From: Actinidia chinensis
Taxonomy: Eukaryota > Streptophyta > Magnoliopsida > Ericales > Actinidiaceae
Assembly: GCA_009663005.1 (NCBI GenBank)
Contig: CM018907.1
Location: 5,424,197-5,439,196 of the forward strand
DNA: 15,000 bases
Direction of reading: 5' to 3'
Below are positions 1 to 9,240 of the stretch, in pieces. Each line of letters opens with the position of its first letter. Positions within the stretch are counted from its first letter, which is position 1. A program made the position numbers and the translations under genes. Below the pieces are notes generated by a model. It saw nothing but the letters and a program-made list of their open reading frames with translations. It did not search any database and was not told the DNA's origin.

Positions 1-287
1 TTGAACATGAATAACCATAATATCTTATCATTGTTTAGAGATACAAGTATAACAATTCTTAAAATAGATTATATCCCGCTAGTGTTTTTTGCCAACTGTG
101 ATTTGAATTACGATCACCTGTTTTTAATAATTTCTTCAAATGTGAATGGATATGTATTAAAGAAATTCTCAGGAGGCTCACTGTACTTTTGATTTTTAAT
201 TTGCAAAGTAAATGTTTCAATGATGAAAACACTAAAGATTATTATATACTTGTTTGTAACAATCAAAATCAAAGAGTTGACGAATTG

Positions 288-855
288 TGGATTGAGACCG
301 TACTTATTGGGTGTGATATTTGGATTTGAGTTTTTCGATATAAAATACAACTTTCCTAATTTGACACTTATAGTGAATTTTTACATGTACTGCTATACAA
401 ATTAACAAAATTTATCATTTTTATTAGACATGAGTTGTTCTATTACCTCACTCTAGGGAATCTCATTCATATTGTAAAGTCTTTGACATTAAAATATTAA
501 TTTTATCAAAGGTAAGATACATCGGTAAATAAGAAAAAAATTGTATTCTCTTCGTCCCAATCGTTTGTTTGTGATTGAGACGCTACTTTATTGGGTTGTG
601 ATATTGGATTTGGTTTTTACGATATAAAATACAACTTGCCTAATGTGACACTAGTATGTGAATTTTATGTAATGCTATACAAATTAACAAAAATTATAAA
701 ATTTTAGTATGAAGAGTGTTCGTATTCATCACTCTAGGGAATCTCATTTCATATTTTTAAGTCTTATTACAAAAGTAAATATATAATTTTATCAAAGGTA
801 AGATACATCGTAAATAAGAAAAAAATTGATTCTCTTCGTCCCAATGCGTTTGTTC
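288..855. repeat. Tandem duplication, two copies of a unit of about 283 bp
   Basis: Two adjacent, diverged copies lie at about 288-570 and 571-855. Shared landmarks in the same order are ATTGAGAC (291 and 574), GATATAAAATACAACTT, GCTATACAAATTAACAAAA, CACTCTAGGGAATCTCATT, TTTTATCAAAGGTAAGATAC, and a final CTCTTCGTCCCAAT (ending 561 and 845). The copies differ by many substitutions and small indels, so the duplication is old. The start ATTGAGAC and the end GTCCCAAT are imperfect inverted complements, as at the ends of small DNA transposons. The 'cgtcccaat' end resembles the 'cc(g/a)tccca' termini of some plant MITEs. No coding potential is seen. It could be a tandem satellite seed or a doubly inserted MITE. 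Confidence 0.85.
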
Positions 856-859
856 GTTA

Positions 860-1840
860 TTTGTTATAATTGTCCTAAAATATGTGTTCACTTTAAAAGT
901 TAACTAGGAAATAGTGTAAACTTTTTTTCTTTTGCTGGCTCACCTTTTGAATTGATATGACACATTTATTTTTCCCCTTTAGGTTAATTTTAAAATATTA
1001 AAGTTAATTTAAGAAATTAAAACTCTTTAAGTGTCAGATCTTTTTTTTTTATATTTTGTCAAACGATAAAAAAGTATCTTTATTTATTTAAAAATTTTGA
1101 TTCTCTGTAAATAGCAATCTAATTGAGATTGAGAGAGTAATTTGTAGAAGGACAAGAAAAAATCAAGCAAAATTAAACTGACTGAAAATTTTGATTTAGT
1201 TCGATTTTAACTGCTTGTTCAGAGGTTTGGTTTCTAAAATATTAAAATAAAAAAAATTAGGTTTTGGATTTGGTTTTGTAATGTGCTAAATCGATACAAA
1301 TCGAAATAAATTATCTAATATTTACTACTAAATTCTAATTCTTGATTGTCATCCTGTTGGTTGGTCATGTTACATTTTTTTTTCTTTCGCGAATGTTTGA
1401 GCTCCTAAAGTCCTTTGATTATTTTGGGGGGAATTTCAAATTGGGGGGGGGGACTATGGGTTGTCATCTTACCATCCTACTTGGTTGTTTGTAAGTTACT
1501 CACTACTCTTCGGCATTAATGTATTGGCGTTGATTGTTTGTAATTTTTACTTTAAATTTATTTATAATATTTTTTTTATCGATAAATTTTATAATATTTT
1601 TATTTTAATTGTTAATTGATTTGTATTTTATGAATTTAAAATTTGATGATCTAGTGGACTTTTTTTACTGGAGTCAAAATAATTTAAAAAACTAACAAAC
1701 CGAACATAATTTCTTCTAGATCGAATAGTTTCAATTTCTCAACTAAAAATATAACTTTCTATTTAAAACTATTCTATAAAGTTGAAATCTTCAAAGTAAA
1801 ATTCATAATTTTTCATAAAACCGAACCGATTACCCGAATA
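860..1840. other. AT-rich noncoding stretch, no gene seen
   Basis: All frames are densely stopped. The stretch holds several homopolymer runs, including G-runs at about 1425-1452, and weak 'tttggtt/ttcggttt'-like patches at about 1180-1290 and their complement 'aaccgaac(c)' at about 1690-1835. Such paired patches often mark the ends of degraded hAT-type elements, but I could not delimit termini or a target-site duplication. Confidence 0.5.
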
Positions 1841-1846
1841 GAAAAT

Positions 1847-2273
1847 TGCATGCATTTTTACAGGCATCCCATGGCCATAGGCATGGGGTAATTTTCCATG
1901 AAAACGGACGTAATTTGGCAGGCTAGCTTTTGGGCTCTCATAAGTCAGGCAGGAACGTGTGCTGCCTATTTCTTGTCCCATTCAATGGTTCCCACGTGGC
2001 AACTTTTCTGTGATTGGAGCTTCAGTTCTCACCCCACGTGTCAGCACTGTCAGCACCCTACAGTCAATGTAAAGCAGCCGTTGATCATGACCCGTCGCAT
2101 CGCCTCCGTCAGTGCTTTGCAGGCGCCCCCCACCCCACGCCGCCCCTCCCCTAATAAGATTAAAGTAGTCGTCCATGTATTTATTCGTAAATTCATAATT
2201 CTGCCACCGGATAAGTACAAGCGGAGGTCATCTGCAATATTTGTTGGGTGGAGTAATCCTGAAATATATAAAA
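1847..2273 (+). promoter_or_regulatory. Promoter-like block with RY, G-box/ABRE motifs and TATA box
   Basis: This GC-richer island in AT-rich DNA has, in order: a palindromic RY-type TGCATGCA (1847-1854), AACGTGT (1954-1960), a G-box CCACGTGG (1992-1999), a second G-box/ABRE CCACGTGTC (2034-2042) followed by a repeated TGTCAGCAC, a C-rich tract (2126-2155), and a consensus TATA box TATATAAAA (2265-2273). ABRE plus RY arrangements are known from promoters driven by ABI5-type bZIP and ABI3/FUS3-type B3 factors in seed maturation; applying that here is inference. No plausible coding sequence follows the TATA box; the first ATG (2275) opens only six codons. A 132-codon open frame covers part of the block, but its diverged homologue at the right edge differs by an indel of 19 bp, which argues for noncoding DNA. 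Confidence 0.5.
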
Positions 2274-2289
2274 CGATGTTGTTTTATGC

Positions 2290-3330
2290 ATTTTAATGTT
2301 AATTTGATCATGTCACCCTTAATTTTTTGTATTTTATGATTCTCTGGGCGAGTTGGGGGTAACCCTTGTACTTAACCAGTTTTTAAAATTGAGGCGAGTC
2401 AAGCACAAGCTAAGCTCGAAGTACCAGTAAGGTATTTCATTAATTAATTGTTATAAATTATACCAACTTTCACATAAAATTAATTGTAATATGTAGAATT
2501 GTTTTTAAATATATATAGGTGATTGTGAACGAGTTTAATAATCATCCTGCACTTGCAATTCGCACGCATGTGGAGCGTGATAAAAAGATGGGCAGACGAT
2601 AAAAATAGATTTGGGGGGTTGCTTAAAAAAATTATTTGGCTAGCTCATTTATTAAAAAAATTGAGGGAGGAGAAAAATATCAAAAAAACAAAAGTCTATA
2701 ACCATTCTATAAAATTTATAATTTATAAAAGAAAGTACATTTTTGTGATAAGTTCCTTTGTCTTGGTAATATCCCTATTACAAACAAAAAAAAATTTAGA
2801 AAAAAGTAGAAAAAGAAAAAGAAAATCTGAGAGTTTGACATTGTAACAAATTAAACTTTATTGATGCATTAATGTCAATTCTGAACGAGATTTTAATGAA
2901 AACTTTTGTTTTATATGCTTATAAAAAGTCATTAGAGCAAGTGTTTTATCTTATGAAATATACTCATTTCATTTTCAATACAAAGTATTATCACGATTGT
3001 TAAAAATATTGTGTGAATGAAGCCTCCACGTGGGCTGAAATTTAGCGATCTTATAATTAGAGCTATTGAAAAGCCAAAAGCCAATAGTTTTGTACCAATA
3101 AAAGCAGTTGTTTTCACCAAGGCCGCTACGTTGGTGTTCCTATAGTTTGCGGTTCGGCCGTTTTATCTTAGGAGGAAGACGTAGATAACACCTTACAACA
3201 CTCTAGATAGACAACGAATATTTCTTAAGCAGACTGCGATTGCAAGACTTGACCATATTTATTTATTTGTATTTGTTAGTTAGTTTTTGCACATTTTAAT
3301 GTAATATTAATTCTGTAATTTATTTTATGT
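2290..3330. other. Noncoding stretch, no gene recognised
   Basis: The region is AT-rich. An open frame of 97 codons at 2553-2846 is lysine-rich because of A-runs and has no recognisable domain. The 2930-3240 part is less AT-biased (CCTCCACGTGGGC at 3021-3033, GGTTCGGCCG near 3151-3160, GGAGGAAGACGTAG near 3171-3184) and may be an old LTR or other transposon remnant. I could not identify paired ends, a primer-binding site or coding sequence. Confidence 0.4.
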
Positions 3331-3355
3331 AATTGTTCAAACCGGTTGAACAATT
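3331..3355. repeat. Perfect short inverted repeat, 10-bp arms
   Basis: AATTGTTCAA (3331-3340) and TTGAACAATT (3346-3355) are exact reverse complements separated by ACCGG. A related half-copy CAAACCGATTGAAG follows at about 3362-3375. Its function is unknown; it may belong to a transposon remnant. Confidence 0.8.
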
Positions 3356-3724
3356 GTCCTCAAACCGATTGAAGATGTAATTTTACAATTTTATTGTCTC
3401 TATACGAAAAAAAATTTTGAAATCCTGTGTTCGCTGAATCATTTTTTACAACAAAGATTTTTCAAAATTCTTCCAATTGAAATTTACAAATTCGTTTAGA
3501 AAAAAAGCTTCCAATATTAATACTAAACCAACTAAATTTAAATTTATTTTAATGAGTAAAAACTATATAGAAAATGGGGTTCTTCAAATGAAAAATAACA
3601 AAACAAATTCAAACATACCAAATATTAGATTACTTACTTTCTTTTTCTATTTACTTTTTTAACTATTTGCATGATTTTTATTTATTTAGTAATTATATTT
3701 TTAATCACCTATAAAATTATCCAT

Positions 3725-3744
3725 CAGCACAGACTACGGTGCTG
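3725..3744. repeat. Short hairpin, 6-bp arms and 8-base loop
   Basis: CAGCAC (3725-3730) and GTGCTG (3739-3744) are perfect complements around AGACTACG. An outer pair ATCAGC (3723-3728) and GCTGAT (3763-3768) offers an alternative fold. The hairpin lies just before the MITE-like element starting at 3780 and could be part of an older insertion. Confidence 0.6.
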
Positions 3745-3779
3745 TTCCCCACCCTGAACACAGCTGATATTTTAATTTT

Positions 3780-4115
3780 GGGCAAATAATTTACCACCCC
3801 TGAAGTTCTGAATTAATCCAAAAATACCCCTGACGTTTGAAGAAATGATATGACCATCCCCTTAGTTTAAAACTTGTAACATATACCCGCATTTTACACT
3901 AATTACCCGTGAAATTCCGTACTTATTATAGAAAATAACCCATAACACGTGTCCAATCATCCGTTAAAGCAAATTTGACTGCCCATTTATGACGTCATCG
4001 TCCGTTTAGCAAAATTAATTATCTATCCATTATGACAACTGAATAGGGTTGTAATAACCATACAGCTCTTTTTTTTGTTGACACAGTTACTATATACTAC
4101 TTCACAATGTTTGAT

Positions 4116-4152
<37 letters not shown>

Positions 4153-4465
4153 GGGTATTTAATTTAAGCCACTTGACCAACACGTGCTCCCGATGTTCAT
4201 TCATCACTGTTTCAAATGATTATTAACAAAAAGGTGTAAATGATACAATTAAATAGTTACTGGGTCAATATCTTTACTTTTTAAGTTCAAATTAACCATC
4301 CTTGGAGTATATATTAACTTTGTGAAAAAATAACATATTGGTTAATTCCCCACTATTCAGCTGAACGTTAATAGATGGACATTTCAAATTTGCTAACAAA
4401 CGATTGACGTCAGGGTGATTTTGTGGTATAAACCCAAATCTCAGGGATGATTATGTGTAAATGAA
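3780..4465. mobile_element. MITE or nonautonomous MULE-like element, degraded
   Basis: The left end (from GGGCAAATAATTTACCACCCC) and the reverse complement of the right end (ATAATCATCCC...) share an ordered pattern: a CCCTGA motif, then about 25 bp later A(A)TNCCCTGACGT. Inside this lies a second inverted pair, TTAAAGCAAATTTGACTG at about 3965-3982 against the complement of CATTTCAAATTTGCTAAC at about 4380-4397. The 'ttacc(a/c)cccctgaa' style terminus is typical of many abundant plant Mutator-like MITEs. No transposase frame is present. Termini are imperfect and no target-site duplication could be fixed, so the boundaries are approximate. Confidence 0.55.
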
Positions 4466-5770
4466 AGAATTTAATTACAAGTTTCAAATCCTCCGAAGAG
4501 ATCAATGTCATTTTCAACGTAAAGTGCTTTATGTATTAACCTCAAAACCTCAAAGTAGTCAGAGTGGTATTTCGCTCTCGAAATTTCCTTACCATCTACT
4601 TGTGAAGTTAGTCGAGAAGGACACGGGAGAGTCTACCTACTTCTAACTGCCTGATTTATAAGGAAGCAGGTGTTAATTATTTCACGAGGAATTGCATTAT
4701 ACCATAAGTTCAGCAAACTTGTGCCAAGAAAGGAACAGGACTGGAATGGAAAGCGACCAGATCTGCCACTTACAGAGCATTTAAATCGGCCCAAAAATTT
4801 TTATGACGGTTTTGCTTGGTGCTGTAAAAACAGACTGATAGAATTGAAAATTAGTCCCAAACCGACTAGGTTCTTGTTTGGTTTTTTGTATTTTTAATTT
4901 TAAAATTTTAAAATCGTCCAGAACAATTCGGTTTATGGATTAGTTAATTTAATTCCTGTTCAGAATCAAACTGGATTGAATAATATTAACAAAATAATTT
5001 TATGCTTATGTTTCTTATCTTAATTTATATTGTTTTTTATGTCTTGAACAATTCTCTAATTGTATTATATGTTTATGTAATATGTTTTTTGTTATTTAGT
5101 TATTAATTTTTGGATATAAAGTGAATTTATTATATTAAGTAATTAAAAATATATATTAGAAACTCTACCTACAAAATCGTGGTTCCGGAAATGAAACTGA
5201 ATAATTTTTTAGATTGGATTAGATTGGTTTGAAATTTTTGAATGATTTAATTTGGTCTGAATTTTAAGAGTGTAAAATTCAGTTCAGTCCGTAATTTTAT
5301 TCAAAATCAACTAATTCAAACGTAAACTGATCTCCTAATTTTTTGCTAATCTTTAGTGCATGTTTTCAGATATTGCAAATGCGCCTTACAACCGATCTAT
5401 ATGCCCTTTTTTTGTATATTAACCATTACCTATTGGCATTGGTTGGCATTCTATTATCACAAACAATGTCTTTAGCTAACAAGAGCAATTCACGCAGCCT
5501 CACTAAATTTTAGTCAATTGTAATTAAAGAGACCCAACTTCGTTGCCGATCAAATTAAAATTGGATATCAATCAGAATTTGAGTTCTATTTTTGAGTCCC
5601 TTTAGATCATCAAAATGGGGCTTAAAATGAGTAACATGGGTTCAAATACTGAAATACACTATACAATTCAAAAATTAGACTTCGAGAAACTTCCTCATTT
5701 TTAATTTTATCTAAACATTTTTTAACATTAACTCCGTCATTGTTTTATTAGAAAAAGAAGAAAAAAACAA
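4466..5770. other. Noncoding, AT-rich; possible transposon remnants
   Basis: Short open frames at 4461-4646 (61 codons) and 4670-4897 (75 codons) have no recognisable domain and are not linked by clear splice sites. From about 4835 to 5330 the sequence has 'aaccgactagg', 'caattcggttt', 'gattggattagattggtttg' and 'cagttcagtccg' patches near both ends of a very AT-rich core, resembling a decayed hAT-type MITE, but clean termini cannot be set. The remainder (5330-5770) shows nothing. Confidence 0.4.
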
Positions 5771-5778
5771 GTATCAAG

Positions 5779-6273
5779 TAGGGTGGTACATTGGTCGGGT
5801 TGGGTCTTTCTTAACAGATCCACACCGAACCCGAACCTACTGATCGGTTTTTCTATTTTTTAGACCAGACCCGACCCGATCATCATCCAAAGGACCTGAC
5901 CCGGTGAGATCGCTTCGCTCATTCGATTCTCGTTCTTAGGCTTATCTATCGGTGGTGGTCGGTTTTTATTTAAAATTTTAAAAAAAAATAAGATGACACT
6001 AAAAATAATATAACCCCCACACAATAACACATTATAAAATACATACAAATCAACATTCAATCACAAAAGTCTCCATGAGTGCACTGTAATGACTATATGA
6101 TAGGGTCTACACTTTGATTCCCGTTTAAGTAGGGTCTGCGTCGGGATCGCGGTCCAAAAATAGTATAGAGTCGAGAACCAAAACGAAGTTTACGATCTAT
6201 AATTTTCAGACCCAGAACCAAATATGAGTATGGTAAAACGAACCAAACCGACATCAGGTCTTTGGCACCCATA
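5779..6273. mobile_element. hAT-type MITE-like element, degraded
   Basis: The left end reads TAGGGTGGTACA and the right end, reverse-complemented, reads TATGGGTGCCAAA. Both are followed inward by G/C-rich 'gggt(c/t)ggg' and 'cggttt(g/t)' stretches (GACCCGACCCG at 5867-5877, ACCAAACCGAC at 6242-6252 on the plus strand). A 'tAGGGNTGNCAA' terminus with inward 'cgggtcgggt' repeats is a familiar plant hAT MITE pattern. Open frames of 66 codons on the minus strand here show no transposase motif. No 8-bp target duplication was found, so this is an old or truncated copy. Confidence 0.45.
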
Positions 6274-6393
6274 ATATTAAATAAGCAATCCAAATAAAAA
6301 CTGTGACAAATAAATTAGTAAGATTATTTTGCTTATCGTGAATGCCCAAGAGGATAAAAAAGAAGTTGTGCTGTTGGGTGAGGGAATCCAAAG

Positions 6394-6395
<2 letters not shown>

Positions 6396-6428
<33 letters not shown>
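6396..6428. repeat. (GA)n microsatellite, about 16 units
   Basis: An uninterrupted GA run of 33 bases. A second, shorter GA-rich patch (GGAGAGAGAGGGAGAGAGA) lies at about 6537-6555. Such runs are frequent in plant promoters and 5' leaders and bind BPC/GAGA-binding proteins, but no coding sequence clearly follows here. Confidence 0.95.
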
Positions 6429-6429
<1 letters not shown>

Positions 6430-6431
<2 letters not shown>

Positions 6432-6990
6432 CCGGGGGGAGTGATAGGCAGTTGATTTGGTAGGTAAAAGAAAATTGGATGAGAAGAAATTTGTTTTTAT
6501 TTATGTAGTAAAAAGAAACTAATTATTTGGTCTATTGGAGAGAGAGGGAGAGAGACGTGTGTTGACGGGGTGGATGGAACCAGGTTGGTTTCAGGCAGGC
6601 CATCGAGATCAGAAAGAAGAGCACCAATGCAATGCTTCTTTGATGTATCCACTTCACCTATTCAGGCCTGTTTTACTCTCCTCTTCATGCATCATCCATC
6701 GTCTTCGTTTGTACTTTCATATAACATAAATAGGAATAACTTTATACAACAAAAATATACATTCAGAGTAAACCGTTTATTTTCCCCTTATTTACGGCTG
6801 TGATTGATGTATGCAGTCAATTTTAGGAATTTTATATTTTAATTTTTTTTATTTTTAATATAATATCGTACTAACAATATTGCGATTTCATTTAGATTGG
6901 TTAGAATATTTAGTTTTTTTATTTGTTTTCCTTTTTGATTTGTTTCTTATTCTCCCAAAATTAAGTTTTAATTATAAATACGCTTGTAGG
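6430..6990. other. GA-rich then AT-rich noncoding stretch
   Basis: 6535-6720 is GC-richer than its surroundings and has two overlapping plus-strand open frames (64 codons from 6535, 77 codons from 6570) with no recognisable domain. It could be a leader exon or noncoding RNA, because GA-rich plant leaders look like this, but no splice partner or downstream gene is visible. 6790-6990 is AT-rich with nothing recognisable. Confidence 0.35.
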
Positions 6991-6997
6991 CAAAGTT

Positions 6998-7058
6998 AAA
7001 GAGAGTGTTCTCTTTTTTGATTAATAAAAATTGAATGATTAAAGAGAGTGTTCTCTTT
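6998..7058. repeat. Twin identical hairpins, 43-bp spacing
   Basis: AAAGAGAGTGTTCTCTTT occurs at 6998-7015 and again at 7041-7058. Each is a perfect 7-bp-arm inverted repeat (AAAGAGA/TCTCTTT) around GTGT. The identity continues over TTAAAGAGAGTGTTCTCTTTTTT, so this is a tandem duplication of a hairpin unit. The purpose is unknown; a binding site for a dimeric factor or a small slippage product are both possible. Confidence 0.85.
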
Positions 7059-7365
7059 TTTTTTTCAAACTATTTGATATTCTTTGGAATCAACAAAGTG
7101 TTTAATGCTTTTATTCTCGGTATTTTATGTGAATCAACGGATTTAGAGAGGGATTTCATTTTTCGACATTTCGTAGAATCAACTGAATTCGAGGTCGTGA
7201 TCCTTTTCCCCTGTTCTTTTTTTGTTTTTCTTCTTTTTTAATTACGCTTCCGCGTTGCATCAGTGATCCTCTAATTTTTCTCATCGTTCTCTTTCTCACC
7301 TAATTCTTAATCCAAACACATCTATTACTTCCCATTCCTCTTGTCTCGTCAATAGAACCGAAAAA

Positions 7366-7373
7366 TATAAAAG
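7366..7373 (+). promoter_or_regulatory. TATA-like box upstream of a small ORF
   Basis: TATAAAAG lies 77 bp before the first ATG (7450) of a 50-codon ORF, a plausible spacing for a plant TATA box and a short leader. In AT-rich DNA such matches arise by chance, so this is only suggestive. Confidence 0.25.
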
Positions 7374-7449
7374 CTTTGATCAACCGGTGATTTGTACAAG
7401 GAATAATACAATTAGAGAACTGGCAAAAGGGAAAAAGAAAAGCTGATGA

Positions 7450-7602
7450 ATGAAAGAGAAGATCTATAGTATGGAGCGTTTCTGTCTTGAACAGCTGTAT
7501 TATAATGCCTTTACGAAAAGGGTCCACAGTGCTCCTGATCATCAAACAGACTTATCAGTGTTGGAAGATTTAAACAGACGTTTTTGGTTTTTCTTGCTTT
7601 GA
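7450..7602 (+). CDS. Possible small protein of 50 residues, unrecognised
   Basis: An ATG at 7450 (with a second in-frame ATG at 7471) opens 50 codons to a TGA at 7600-7602. The composition is protein-like: mixed charged and hydrophobic residues, an early MERFCLEQLYYNAF segment and a C-terminal LEDLNRRFWFFLL segment with no low-complexity runs. There is no signal peptide and no known motif. The preceding in-frame codon is a stop, so the start cannot move upstream. A TATA-like sequence lies at 7366. A short overlapping ORF starts at 7446. It could equally be a chance frame or a lost exon, and I do not assign a function. Confidence 0.2.
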   Translation: MKEKIYSMERFCLEQLYYNAFTKRVHSAPDHQTDLSVLEDLNRRFWFFLL

Positions 7603-8573
7603 ATGAAGAACTCCATCTTATATCGATAGAATACACACACAAATACAATAGCAAATACAAACAGTAGTGGGTTCTTCTGTAGTTTTTATTTTGTAGCTTC
7701 TTTTGGTGACGAATTTGAGCGGCTGGTCCCAGACTACATGCGCACAACATACATGATGATGTACCCATCAAAAACTCTATGCCTAAACTGCCCTTCTTGA
7801 TTTAGGCGATGTTTGAAATTAAAGATTGGGTTGAAGAAAAAAGAAAAGAAAAGGAGAAAGGTCAACGGATCTAACTGTTCAAGTTTAATCATTTTCTTTC
7901 ACAAACCCCTTCTTAAATTCGTGATCCAAGTACAATGGTACGGATTAGAACATCAAGGTTTCTCCTATATTCCTTGTTCAACATGCAACCATATGTGTGG
8001 TGCATTCTATTATGCACGTTAGAGGTATCCAATCCATAACTAATTAGCAATCCTCTAGATTATACTAAGTTTAGGTGCCTTAGACAAGCGATGTCAGATA
8101 AGTACAACAAACTGGTTCCTCGAAAAAAAATTTAGAAGATGTCAAGTAATTTACCGGGAAGGGTTAAATTTTTTAAATTAATCCTATTTGGTGTTGTTTA
8201 TTAAGGAGGGGCAGAGATTACAGATTACGAAGAACTTAAGTTGTTATTTTCCGTTGGCATTACCCGCTTTATTCCTCTAATAGTGCATTTGTGTGTCTAA
8301 GTTGGTTTTCTGGCATGGAAGTGTATAAAGAGCATGCTTGCGGAGCTTATTAATTGCATCTTCTGTTTTTGTCTACCTTGAAAGTTGTGTTTTGACATAA
8401 CTTCTGCTTCTCCTTATGAGTTAAAAATAAATTACAAAATTAAATCAAAATTTTTTTGAAAACTTTTCTTTTCAACTTTTGCTTTTAAATAAGCAATTTT
8501 AATATAAATTTAGTTATATCAAATACCCTCAATACTCCATGAGACTCCACAGTCTCTCTATCCTTCCATCATG
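7603..8573. other. Noncoding stretch, no gene recognised
   Basis: A minus-strand frame of 86 codons (7511-7771) and a plus-strand frame of 69 codons (7813-8022) show no recognisable family. A purine-rich tract lies at about 7832-7860. At 8390-8540 the sequence (GCTTTTAAATAAGC hairpin at about 8481-8494, 'atcaaatacccтc'-like end near 8518-8530) is reminiscent of small hAT-like MITEs with 'gtgtttgat' termini, but both ends could not be matched. Confidence 0.35.
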
Positions 8574-9240
8574 TACTTTTTCTCTCAGAAAACACACACA
8601 CACAAAATGAAAAAATCACCATATTTTCAACTATCCTATACTCCACCACCCACCTCTATTTCTCTCTAAAAATGCATAAAATTTTGAAGAATTGCCAAAG
8701 AAATAAACATATACATAGACAGAGGGGTAGATCCTCAAGGGCAGAGAGCAAGGGAGTAATGGAGAGAGAAAACTTGAAAGAAGAGACTCAACTCTTTGGA
8801 GCTTACATCTATAGCCTAAAAAAAAAGCTAACTTCCTCAAGCTCCTCCTAAAATCCCATGAAAAATCCCCCTGAAAAATCCTCATGTCCACAAAAAATTA
8901 ATCAAATTTGGTCATCAAGTCATGTTGACTAGTAACAAGTGACAAGTATCCCAACAACCGTAACAACAACTATAGCACAAAAAGCTGGTTAGCAAGATAC
9001 TTCACACTACTAGCTCTTACTAAGAGAGACTTCTAAACAGGAATAAGGTCATGAGATAAATAGTCATTACCCTTAAGTTTCACAAATTAGTTTTTTAAGC
9101 AATAAGTCAATGACCAACACCGACTACTACTGCCACCACTACTACAACCTCAGTAGCAATCACAATTAGGAGGAAATATAAGAATTTACCCATCATCAAA
9201 GCAATGCAAGACCAAGTCTCACCTATTCCCAATCCCTACT
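8574..9240 (+). pseudogene. Plus-strand pseudogene copy of a plant gene (left arm of inverted pair)
   Basis: This copy is homologous to the minus-strand copy at 9241-10195. Its longest readable piece is a 59-codon ORF from ATG 8672 to TAA 8849-8851, containing GRSSRAESKG, ENLKEE and GAYIYSLKKKL. An A-run expansion at about 8819-8827 shifts the frame; in the ancestral frame the next residues are ANFLKLLLKSHEKSP. Further on, 9018-9083 reads Y-stop-ERLLN then IVITLKFH, with the ancestral Lys and Glu codons turned into stops, and 9161-9196 reads HN-stop-EE...EFTHH, where the other copy has Trp (TGG to TAG). At least two frameshifts and four stops make it non-functional as protein. The YKERLLN...EIVTALKFH block resembles, from memory, a plant protein often labelled hydroxyproline-rich glycoprotein; I am not sure of the name. 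It stops at the junction near 9240. Confidence 0.7.

Noticed and set aside
1898..2296. 132-codon open frame with Cys/His-rich segment (TCQHCQH)
   Set aside because: The homologous block at the right edge can be read in a similar frame, but the two differ by a 19-bp gap and the region is dominated by promoter motifs. No family is recognisable.
2553..2846. 97-codon Lys-rich frame
   Set aside because: Produced by A-rich sequence; no start context, domain or neighbour supports a gene.
3021..3033. Isolated G-box-like CCTCCACGTGGGC
   Set aside because: A single motif without TATA box, gene or accompanying elements.
5443..5452. TTGGCATTCT, matching the first bases of miR394
   Set aside because: Only ten bases match and there is no complementary arm nearby to form a precursor.
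6535..6803. Two overlapping plus-strand frames after the GA-rich patch
   Set aside because: No domain, no agreement on frame and no splice partner; kept only as a possible leader region.
7511..7771. 86-codon minus-strand frame
   Set aside because: No recognisable family, and it overlaps the opposite-strand small ORF; composition fits chance.
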